In this document: positions 56,702 to 64,000 of the stretch, one piece after another | Layout of the letters: each line of letters opens with the position of its first letter | How positions within the stretch are numbered: position 1 is the first letter of the stretch | Assembly (NCBI RefSeq): GCF_001427635.1 | Contig: NZ_LMHA01000001.1 | Coordinates: forward strand, 1,649,133-1,713,132 | Direction of reading: 5' to 3' | DNA from: Pseudoxanthomonas sp. Root65 | GTDB lineage: Bacteria > Pseudomonadota > Gammaproteobacteria > Xanthomonadales > Xanthomonadaceae | Length of the DNA stretch: 64,000 nt | The notes under the pieces: generated by a model | What the model saw: the letters and a program-made list of their open reading frames with translations, nothing else | Databases searched by the model: none | What the model was told of the DNA's origin: nothing | Position numbers and translations under genes: made by a program

Positions 56702-57805
56702 CTACTGCGTGGCGTTGCCGGTGGTCGGCAGCGCCAGTCGCTTCTCCAGGTCTTCGCGCATGTCCACCAGTTCGGTGGACAGCTGCTTGCGCTTGGCCAT
56801 GCCTTCGCGATGGATCTCGCGGACTTCCTCCACTGTGCGGATCAGGGTTTCGTTGACGGTGCGCAGGGTTTCGACGTCGATCACCGAGCGCTGGTTGGCG
56901 CGCGCGGTGCCTACAGCGGTGGAGTGCACGAGTTCGGCGTTCTTGCGCATCAGCTCGTTGCTGGCGTCGTCGATCGCGTTGGCCAGTTCCACCGCATTGC
57001 GCTGGTCGGCCAGCGACAGCTGGATAGCGAACTGGTTGCGCCACATCGGGATGGTGATGTCGCGCACCGCGCTGAACTTCTCGATCAGCTGGATCGCATT
57101 GGCCTGGATCAGGCGGATCATCGGCAGCGTCTGCGTGGCCGCGTGCTGCAGCACCTGCAGGTCGGACACGCGCTTGTCGATCAGGCGCAGCGCGGTGTCG
57201 AGCGCGGCGCGGCGGGTGCGCGATTCGGGATCCTCAAGACCGGACAGCGACGCCAGTTCCGCTTCCAGCTCGGCAATGCGCACGCGGCCGGCGGCCACGT
57301 GCACGCCCAGTTCGCGGCGTTCGTCCAGCACGATGTCGTGCATCTGGTCGTACTCGCGCACGCGCTGCTGCTGGATCTGCTGGGTCTTGCCGACATCCGC
57401 CATCAGCTGGTCGATCTGGCGGTTGGTCGAGCTGTAGCGTTGGACCAGATCGTCCTTGGTGGCGCGCAGCTTGTCGATCAGCGGGCCGAGGATCGGCAGC
57501 TTGGAGCGCCCGTGGAAGGACTCCAGGTTCAGCGAGCGCGCGATGCGCACGACTTCGCCCAGCTTGTCGCCGCTGCTGTCGAGGTCGGCATTGCGCACCT
57601 TGTCCAGCAGCTGCGTGCTGAACGCGCTGGTCTTGGTGGTCGCTTCGCGGCCGTAGGTGTGCAGGTTGCCGGGCGCGATGTCCTGCAGCGCCTTGGTCGC
57701 CTCCTGGATGCGCGGGATGTCGGCGCTCTCCAGACCCAGGTCGGTCAGCAGCTGCGGCGACAGCGCAGCGGGGACCAGCGTCTGTTCGGGGTTCGTCGTC
57801 GTCAT
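56702..57805 (-). CDS. TelA-family (toxic anion resistance) protein
   Basis: A 367-residue soluble, mostly helical protein. The PF05816/TelA pattern is clear: 'YGREATTKTSAFSTQLLDKVRNADLDSSGDKLGEVVRIARSLN', 'LPILGPLIDKLRATKDDLVQRYSSTNRQIDQLM' and 'IPMWRNQFAIQLSLADQRNAVELANAIDDASNELMRKNAELV'. It was named for tellurite resistance, but its biochemical role is unknown. Its start overlaps the preceding gene by four bases, within a cluster with a DUF3686 ATPase. Confidence 0.93.
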   Translation of the reverse strand: MTTTNPEQTLVPAALSPQLLTDLGLESADIPRIQEATKALQDIAPGNLHTYGREATTKTSAFSTQLLDKVRNADLDSSGDKLGEVVRIARSLNLESFHGRSKLPILGPLIDKLRATKDDLVQRYSSTNRQIDQLMADVGKTQQIQQQRVREYDQMHDIVLDERRELGVHVAAGRVRIAELEAELASLSGLEDPESRTRRAALDTALRLIDKRVSDLQVLQHAATQTLPMIRLIQANAIQLIEKFSAVRDITIPMWRNQFAIQLSLADQRNAVELANAIDDASNELMRKNAELVHSTAVGTARANQRSVIDVETLRTVNETLIRTVEEVREIHREGMAKRKQLSTELVDMREDLEKRLALPTTGNATQ

Positions 57806-58500
57806 GAGGCCTCCTGGGCGTGGGTGGCGCGCGCTGCCGCTGCGGGTGCAGCCGGTGGCGCGGGCAGGTGTTCGATATGGGCTTCCAGCTCGTCTATCGC
57901 CCGCGTTGCGGAGGATAGCTGCATTCCGTGGCCGGCACCGGCGGCAACGCCCGCCTGCTGGTCCAGCAGCACGCCGAGCCGGGGCAGTTGCTGCGCGTGG
58001 CGTTCGGCGATGGCCAGCGCATTGGCGGCGACGATGTCCAACTGGCTGATGGTGATCTCGTACGCGCTGCGCAGCGTGATGAGGTGCGCCAGGCGCGACG
58101 TCCCGGCGTGCGAGGCTTCCGTGGCGTGCTGGCGCGCCAGGTCGTCGATCTCGCGTTGCAGGCGCGCGCCGGCATCGCGGAGTCGCTGGGCGTGTTCCGA
58201 CAGCGTCGCATGCTGGTGGCGAAGTCGTTCGGCCTCGAACCCCGCCTGCCGCAGCAGGATGCCGCTGCGCTCGCGCAGGGCGCGCGCTTCGGCGGCCAGG
58301 CGGATGTCGCGGCCGATCAGCCGGCCCCAGAAGCCGACGCTGCGACGCAGTGCGCGCGGGTCGGCCGAGAGCAGCACGGTGCGCAGGTCGCGCAGCGTTG
58401 CCTGCAGATCGCCCGCGCCCGCCTGCGCCAGCGCGCGGATGGCGGCGGCGTGTTCGGTCAGGCCGGGGATGCCGGTGTCCGGGGCGGGAGAGTGACTCAC
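57802..58500 (-). CDS. Hypothetical coiled-coil protein between TelA and the DUF3686 ATPase
   Basis: A 232-residue, Ala/Arg/Leu-rich protein, almost entirely helical, with heptad-like repeats from about 60 to 200 and an Ala/Pro-rich tail. It has no membrane segment and no recognised motif. It overlaps both neighbours by four bases, so all three are translated together and probably act in one complex. Its place is that of XpaC-like partners in other TelA loci, but similarity could not be checked. Confidence 0.75.
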   Translation of the reverse strand: MSHSPAPDTGIPGLTEHAAAIRALAQAGAGDLQATLRDLRTVLLSADPRALRRSVGFWGRLIGRDIRLAAEARALRERSGILLRQAGFEAERLRHQHATLSEHAQRLRDAGARLQREIDDLARQHATEASHAGTSRLAHLITLRSAYEITISQLDIVAANALAIAERHAQQLPRLGVLLDQQAGVAAGAGHGMQLSSATRAIDELEAHIEHLPAPPAAPAAAARATHAQEAS

Positions 58501-61500
58501 CGCGGCGCGTCTCCGTCGGGATCGAGGTCGTACGTCGACGGCGATGGCGATACGTCCAGCGTCGGTGTCGGGCGTTCTTCCTTGAAGGCGAGGCTGGCGA
58601 TCACCTGGTCGAATTCGGCTTCACGCGGCGAGCGTGACTTGGCCTTGCGCGCGACTGCCGGTGCGGACGCCGTGGCGCCGCTGCGCAATGCCTGCGCCAG
58701 CGCGACGAGCGCGGCGTTGAGCTGGTCCTGTCGGGCCATCGTCTGTTGCAGCGCCTGCAGCACGGGCGCGGTATCCGCAGCCGGTGCCGCCGCGGCGGGC
58801 ATGGCAGGTGCGACGGGCTCCGGTACACGCAGCGAGTGCAGCGCCGACAACAAGGCGTCCCACGGTGCCGGCGGTGCCGCTTCGGCCGGCGCCGGTTCGC
58901 CCAGCCGCTGCAATCCGACGGCGATGTCGGCCAGTTGCGCGACGACGCGGCCGCCGACATCGGCATCGTCGGTCCCCATCGCCTTGTTGCGCAGGAAGTC
59001 GGCCTTGATCTGCTGCCAGCGTGCCTGTTCGTCGTCGTTCAGGGTGCCGCGCAGCTCGCCGAGCTTCAGCAGGTTCTCTTCCGCGCCGGTGGTCAGCAAC
59101 TGCGCTTCGCCCAGGTAGTGGTCGGAGATCAGCTGCTGCAGCTCGGCGGCATTCATCACCGGCGAAATCTTTTCCGCAAGCTTGTTCATGTTGCGGTAGC
59201 TGCCCTGCAGGCGGAACGGCGGCTCGACCCGGTACTTGTCCGCCTGCGCGGCGCTGGCGATGTACTGCTGGTTGACGCGGTAGACCACGTCGCGCACGGT
59301 CAGCAGGCGCTGCAGCACCGCGACGATCTCGCCGATCTCCGCGCCGCTGTAAGCATGCGACAGCTGGTTGGTGCTGACGTCCTTGCCGCGCGCCTTGTCG
59401 ACCAGCAGGTACAGGTCGGCCATGTCGCGGGTTGCGAGCGGCGCCAGCACGGGGTTCGACGTCAGGCAGTTCTCCACGTAGCTCAGCAGGAAGGCGTCTT
59501 CCATGCCACCGAGTACGTCGCCCAGGTTGTAGATGTCGGCGCGGTTGGCCAGCATGTCGGGGATCTTGAAGACCTCGCCGGACTCCGTGTAAGGATTGCC
59601 CGCCATCACCACCGCGAACTTGCGCCCGCGCATGTCGTAGGTCTTGGTCTTGCCGCGCCAGACGCCCTCGATGCGGCGCGTGCCGTCGCACAGCGAGATG
59701 AATTTCTGCAGGAACTCGGGATGCGTGTGCTGGATGTCGTCCAGGTACAGCATCACGTTGTTGCCCATCTCCAGTGCGAGGTTGAGTTTTTCCAGCTCCT
59801 GCCGCGAGGTCGCATCCGGCGCCTGCGCGGGATCCAGCGAACGCACCTCATGGCCCAGCGCGGGCCCATTGATCTTCATGAAGACCAAGCCCAGCCGGTG
59901 CCCCACGTATTCCATCAGCGTGGTCTTGCCGTAGCCCGGCGGCGAAATCATCATCAGCAGGCCCATCAGGTCGCTGCGCTTGTTCTCGCCGACCGTGCCC
60001 ATCTGCTTGGCGAGGTTGTCGCCGATCACCGGCAGGTAGACGTCGTTGATCAGCTTGTTGCGCACGAACGAACTGAGGGGGCGGGCCTTGAATTCGGACA
60101 GCCGCATCGCGGCGCGCTCGCGCTGTGCGACGTCGCTGCGCAACGCCTGGTAACGCTGCCACGCCGGGACGAAGTGGTCGCGGTGGGCGGCGAAGCGCGC
60201 CGGCAGGTCGTCCACCGCCAGCGCCAGGCGTCCCTCGCGGATGCGCGGATGTTCGCCGAGCAGGCCGTCGACCTGGCCCATCAGCGTCACGTGCTCCACC
60301 ACGTGCGTCAGCTGCGCGCCATGGCGGAACAGGGCGATCGCTTCCGGCACGTAGGCGGCCAGGTGCGCGTGCTCGGGTAGTGCGGCGAGCGCATCCAGCG
60401 CCTGCCGCAGCAGCGACCACGCCGCCGCTGGTTGTCCGTCCAGGCGCTGCAGTGCACTGGCGAGCACGCTGCCGCCGGCGTCGTCGGACAGGCGCGCGCG
60501 GAATGCGGTCACCAGCGCATCGGCGTAGTGGGTGAAACGGAACGTGGGCGTCGCGCTGGTGATCGTATCCAGCAGGAAGGCCGCGGCCGCCGACGCTTCC
60601 GCAGTGGGGAAGGGCAGCGCGTCGCGCTGGATCCACTCCGCAATCGTGGCCGCCAGTTCCTCGCGCATCGCCTGCAGGGCGCGACCCGCAGGTGACATCG
60701 TGTCGATCGCGCGCGCCGCGCGGATCCGGTCGGTTGTCTCCTGCGGTGCGGCATCGCGGCGGCACCACCATGCCACTGCCAGGGCGCGTGCCGAAGGCGA
60801 GTGCCGCAGCGTACCGGCGGCGTTGCGCAGCGGCAGGAACGCGCGCAGGATCGCGGCGGCGTCGTGGTCGTGGATGCCCTTTTCATAGCCCTCGCGGTAA
60901 CGCGGCGCGGCATAGTCGCGGACGATCCTGTCCAGCGCTTCCGGATCGGCCAGCGCATGCTCCAGCTGGTCCGCACTCAGGCCCGCCTCGTTTGCCAGTG
61001 CATCCTCCAGCAGGCGGCAGGCGAGATACTCGCCGCGATACAGCGAGGGCGACTCCGACGCGAGGCTGACGTCCCAATAGTCGCGCAGCGCGTCCAATGC
61101 GGGTTCCTGCAACGGCTCCAGGTAATCGGTGCCGGTCAGGTGCACGGCCAGCGTATCGCCGCGCGGGATCAGGGTCAGGTCCAGCGGCTGCGTGTTGACG
61201 CTGAAACGGTGGCGCGGCCCCAGCTTGATGACGTTGCCGGCGTCCTCGAACAGGTCGCTGCGGTCGCGCAGTCCGCGCACCGCCTGGTCGCGCGCGCCCT
61301 TGATGCGCGCCTCGATGTCGTCGGCCTTCACCGAGTCCTTCAGCTCGCGCAGGCGGCCCGCCAGTTCGCGCAGCTTGAGGATCAGCGCGTCGCCGGCGAA
61401 GAACGCGTTGAGTTCATCCGGGGTCGTGAAGCGCTCGGTGCGTCGGCCCAGTCCTTCCAGGATGCGGCTTGCGGCTTCCTGTACCGACTGCGCCTTGCGC

Positions 61501-63827
61501 TGGCGCTCGTCCAGCAGCGCCTGCTTGTGCGCTTCGAACGCCTCCAGCATCTCCTCGCGCTTGGACAGGATGTCGCCGAGGAACTGTTCGTGTTCGCCGA
61601 ACTGGCTCTCCAGTTCCTCCAGCTGCACCATCAGGCGCGACAGCTGTTCGTCGGCGCGCTCCGGCGTGGTCGCCATCGCCAGGGCATTGCTGACGGCCTG
61701 GCCGAACAGGGTGAACTGTGCGCCGAACTGTGCCACCGCTTCGGCCGAGCCAAGCTCGCGGCGACGCTGGGTGGCGCGAGCGCGGGTCTGGTTGAGCTTC
61801 GCGTAGATGGCCGACAGCGCGTCGACCACGCGGGTACGCTGGGTGGCGTCGTCGACCCGCAGCGTCGCCATCAGTTCGGACAGCATGTCGAGCTCGCCGG
61901 CCATGCCCTGCATGGCGTCGATCGCCTCGGCCAGCTCGCGTGCGCTGGCGGCTTTCTGGGCGCGTGCGTCGAGTTCGCCGAGGCGCTGCTGGAACGGCGC
62001 CAGCGCCTTCTCGTCGGCGAGGAAACTGCCGGTCGCCGTGCCGACGCGTTCGTGCGCCTCCTGCAATGCGGCGACCATCGTGTCGATGGCCGGGATATCG
62101 ATGTAGCGATAGTCGCGCAGTGTCAGCAGATGGCCGCGCAGGCGCGAGACCGCGCCCAGTGCATCGACGAACTCGCCGATGCCGTTCCATCCTTCCGGCT
62201 GCAGGCGGCCGAGCAGGGCGCGGTGGTCGCGCTGCGCCTGCGCCATCGCTGTCTCGGACTGGCGCCGGATCTCCTGCACCTTCTCGTACTCGTCCAGCAC
62301 CGATTCCCCGGTACCGGCGATCTCGTGCAGCAGCGTGGCCAGTCCCTCGCACTGCGCGTCATCGATCCAGTGGTGCAGGTCGAACAGCCGGCGGGTCGCG
62401 TGCGTCAGCAGCTGGTAGCGTTGCGCCGAGACATCGGGACGTTCGATCTCGCGGGCGAGATCGAACAGGTTGGACACCGCACGCACCAGTTCGGCATTGC
62501 CCAGCCTGGCCATGAACGAGGTGCCGGCCGGTCGCGCCGCGGCGAACTCGTCCGAACTGAACGGCGTCTGCCAGAGCTGCATCTGGTGGACGCGGGTCGG
62601 GTCGTCGTTCTCGGCGCGGAACAGCACCATCCGTCCGTCGTGCAGGCGCGCGTAGCCGTGCGCCAGCACGGGCGGCTGCAGGCGGCGCTGCACCAGGTTG
62701 TAGACCAGCAGCGCGGCCTGGCCGGTCTCGCGCTCGTAGAACACGTACATGACGTCTTCGCCGTTCGGCGAGCGGATCGTGCGCTTGTACTGCATGTCCT
62801 GCACGGCGGCATCGAACGCCTTGTGTTCGCCGTTCTGCAGGTAGTAGCCGCCGGGGAAGATGATGCCGTGGTCTTCGGGCAGCTGGATGCAGGCCTGCAC
62901 GATGGCGTCCAGCCGCGTCACCTTGCCGGTCTGGGTGTTGTAGACCAGTCCGCGCCAGGCGCTTTCGCGGTAAGGCAGCACCTTCAGCAGGATCAGCGAG
63001 CCGACGCGCGCGAACTCGATCTGCGCATCGTCCAGCGACTGCGTCCGGTCCTCGACCGGTTCGCTGTAGACGCCGGCGCCGCTCTCGGTATTGTTCTCCA
63101 CCTTCAGAGTGAGGTCGCCGCCGATGGTCTCGACGAACAGGGTGTCGAGGATGTTCAGGTGCGGATGGCGGCCGCTGACTTCCATGTCCTTGGTCGCCCG
63201 CGTCCACTCGAAATCGAAAGGCGGCGGCAGCACGATGTCGCGCTCGCCGCGCGCATCCAGGTAGTTCACCTCGCCGTCGGCGGTCAGCGTCCAGCGGAAC
63301 ACGCGCACGTCGGTGTTCTTCAGGCCGATCTGGAACGCCATCAGCAGGCGGCCGTCGCGGACGATCAGCTGCAGCAGGCGCGCGTCCTTGTAGTAGCTGT
63401 ACAGCTCGTTGAAGTCGCGCTGGAAGGCGCCGTCGGCGAGGAAGCTGGCGGCGATGTCGACCGGCGCCACGTCGTAGCCTTCGCCGGTCTCGACCAGGCG
63501 ATGGATGCCGAACACGTCGGCGACCGAAGTGGTCGCCTTCAGGCCCATGTAGACGTTGAAGCCGAACAGCAGCAGGTCGCCGACCTGCACGATGTCGCGC
63601 CCCACGGAATTGTGTTCGGTGCGGATGCGCAGTCGGCCGATGGCCTCCATCCGGCTGTCGCCGAACTCCTGCAGGCGGCGCGTGTTGAGCGTTTCCACGA
63701 CGCCGCGCAGGCGCAAGCCCTGCTCGTCGAGGCGCCGGCGCAGCACGTCGTAGGCGCCGCCCTGGGCGACCGCCTGATCGACCTGGGCGTCGGTGGAAGG
63801 AGCTTCTGCGTTCGGTGTCACGGACAT
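58497..63827 (-). CDS. Very large DUF3686/AAA+ ATPase
   Basis: A 1776-residue cytoplasmic protein of the DUF3686 group, often annotated as DNA repair ATPase without experimental proof. Residues about 1-480 are beta-rich and repeat-like (possible propeller), about 500-870 are long coiled coils, and about 1250-1560 form an AAA+ module with Walker A SPPGYGKTTLMEYV (about 1294), Walker B NNVMLYLDDIQH and sensor 'VVMAGNPYTESG'. This is the MoxR-like pattern that acts on multi-subunit targets. The C-terminal 200 residues are Ala/Pro-rich. It is cotranscribed with TelA. Confidence 0.88.
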   Translation of the reverse strand: MSVTPNAEAPSTDAQVDQAVAQGGAYDVLRRRLDEQGLRLRGVVETLNTRRLQEFGDSRMEAIGRLRIRTEHNSVGRDIVQVGDLLLFGFNVYMGLKATTSVADVFGIHRLVETGEGYDVAPVDIAASFLADGAFQRDFNELYSYYKDARLLQLIVRDGRLLMAFQIGLKNTDVRVFRWTLTADGEVNYLDARGERDIVLPPPFDFEWTRATKDMEVSGRHPHLNILDTLFVETIGGDLTLKVENNTESGAGVYSEPVEDRTQSLDDAQIEFARVGSLILLKVLPYRESAWRGLVYNTQTGKVTRLDAIVQACIQLPEDHGIIFPGGYYLQNGEHKAFDAAVQDMQYKRTIRSPNGEDVMYVFYERETGQAALLVYNLVQRRLQPPVLAHGYARLHDGRMVLFRAENDDPTRVHQMQLWQTPFSSDEFAAARPAGTSFMARLGNAELVRAVSNLFDLAREIERPDVSAQRYQLLTHATRRLFDLHHWIDDAQCEGLATLLHEIAGTGESVLDEYEKVQEIRRQSETAMAQAQRDHRALLGRLQPEGWNGIGEFVDALGAVSRLRGHLLTLRDYRYIDIPAIDTMVAALQEAHERVGTATGSFLADEKALAPFQQRLGELDARAQKAASARELAEAIDAMQGMAGELDMLSELMATLRVDDATQRTRVVDALSAIYAKLNQTRARATQRRRELGSAEAVAQFGAQFTLFGQAVSNALAMATTPERADEQLSRLMVQLEELESQFGEHEQFLGDILSKREEMLEAFEAHKQALLDERQRKAQSVQEAASRILEGLGRRTERFTTPDELNAFFAGDALILKLRELAGRLRELKDSVKADDIEARIKGARDQAVRGLRDRSDLFEDAGNVIKLGPRHRFSVNTQPLDLTLIPRGDTLAVHLTGTDYLEPLQEPALDALRDYWDVSLASESPSLYRGEYLACRLLEDALANEAGLSADQLEHALADPEALDRIVRDYAAPRYREGYEKGIHDHDAAAILRAFLPLRNAAGTLRHSPSARALAVAWWCRRDAAPQETTDRIRAARAIDTMSPAGRALQAMREELAATIAEWIQRDALPFPTAEASAAAAFLLDTITSATPTFRFTHYADALVTAFRARLSDDAGGSVLASALQRLDGQPAAAWSLLRQALDALAALPEHAHLAAYVPEAIALFRHGAQLTHVVEHVTLMGQVDGLLGEHPRIREGRLALAVDDLPARFAAHRDHFVPAWQRYQALRSDVAQRERAAMRLSEFKARPLSSFVRNKLINDVYLPVIGDNLAKQMGTVGENKRSDLMGLLMMISPPGYGKTTLMEYVGHRLGLVFMKINGPALGHEVRSLDPAQAPDATSRQELEKLNLALEMGNNVMLYLDDIQHTHPEFLQKFISLCDGTRRIEGVWRGKTKTYDMRGRKFAVVMAGNPYTESGEVFKIPDMLANRADIYNLGDVLGGMEDAFLLSYVENCLTSNPVLAPLATRDMADLYLLVDKARGKDVSTNQLSHAYSGAEIGEIVAVLQRLLTVRDVVYRVNQQYIASAAQADKYRVEPPFRLQGSYRNMNKLAEKISPVMNAAELQQLISDHYLGEAQLLTTGAEENLLKLGELRGTLNDDEQARWQQIKADFLRNKAMGTDDADVGGRVVAQLADIAVGLQRLGEPAPAEAAPPAPWDALLSALHSLRVPEPVAPAMPAAAAPAADTAPVLQALQQTMARQDQLNAALVALAQALRSGATASAPAVARKAKSRSPREAEFDQVIASLAFKEERPTPTLDVSPSPSTYDLDPDGDAPR

Positions 63828-63914
63828 CAGGCCTCATCCTCGCCCGTCCTGGGCGGTCGATGCGGAAATCGGAGCCGGCGGACGGAGCCGCCGGCACGGT
63901 TCAGGCGTGGCGCG

Positions 63915-64000
63915 TCAGGCGTCGGTCGCTTCGGCCGGGCGTCCCGGCGCCGGCAGGCCGGCACCCGCCAGCCGACCCAGCAGCTGCGAGGCGATCGGGC
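63915..64000 (-). CDS. 3' end of a further gene in the TelA cluster (partial)
   Basis: The minus-strand frame is open from the window edge to a TGA at 63915-63917, giving a C-terminus '...PIASQLLGRLAGAGLPAPGRPAEATDA'. The Ala/Pro/Gly-rich tail resembles the ends of flotillin/YqiK-like proteins that often precede DUF3686 ATPases, but the fragment is too short to assign. It ends 88 bases before the ATPase start. Confidence 0.5.
   Translation of the reverse strand, partial: PIASQLLGRLAGAGLPAPGRPAEATDA

Overview
The window is GC-rich gammaproteobacterial chromosome. It most resembles the Xanthomonadaceae/Lysobacteraceae (Pseudoxanthomonas, Stenotrophomonas or Xanthomonas-like). Supporting signs are the REP motif GTGGGAGCGACGTAAGTCGC with its RAYT transposase, YajQ next to a DUF1415 gene, a LacI/TonB-receptor/MFS/GH65 sugar locus, and the order atp operon, glmU, glmS. 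I see no prophage, CRISPR array, rRNA gene or canonical complete tRNA. The species is inferred from gene content only.

Layout. 1-1870: end of an FtsX-family permease. 1885-5454: a leftward RNA-repair locus in which a cluster of tRNA-like arms (about 4717-4970) precedes a slipin and the RNA ligase RtcB, ending in a terminator that overlaps the rtcB stop; a small orphan ORF lies upstream. 5625-8087: RsmC-like methyltransferase, RsuA-type pseudouridine synthase and HAD phosphatase. 8089-8692: RAYT gene between two identical inverted REPs. 8716-13550: DUF1415, YajQ, membrane proteins, OmpW and DUF1801. 13547-21721: disaccharide locus with LacI regulator, GH65 phosphorylase fused to beta-phosphoglucomutase, TonB receptor and MFS transporter. 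21783-23519: small transporter, DNA glycosylase and TspO-like protein. 23795-27383: pyruvate dehydrogenase E2 and an E3 with two lipoyl domains. 29124-36457: complete F1Fo ATP synthase operon. 36668-38559: GtrA protein and GlmU. 38738-47603: leftward seven-gene operon with adaptor, ATPase, three FtsX/MacB permeases, NtrC-type regulator and histidine kinase, driven by a near-consensus sigma-54 promoter with upstream palindromes. 47789-49615: glmS. 49616-56420: cyanophycin locus. 56702-64000: TelA, a coiled-coil protein, a 1776-residue DUF3686/AAA ATPase and the end of one more gene.

Most noteworthy is the RNA-repair locus. Overlapping tRNA-like modules carry intact Asn-type (GUU) and Tyr-type (GUA) anticodon loops but poor acceptor stems, and one module has a four-base anticodon loop and an encoded CCA. 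They lie on the strand of, and directly upstream of, a slipin-rtcB pair. They could be decoys, sensors or substrates for the ligase, by analogy with the tRNA-mimicking Y RNAs of the Salmonella rsr-yrlBA-rtcBA operon. That role is inference. Second is the sigma-54 control region of the ABC-transporter operon. Third are families of inverted repeats placed inside the atp and transporter operons.
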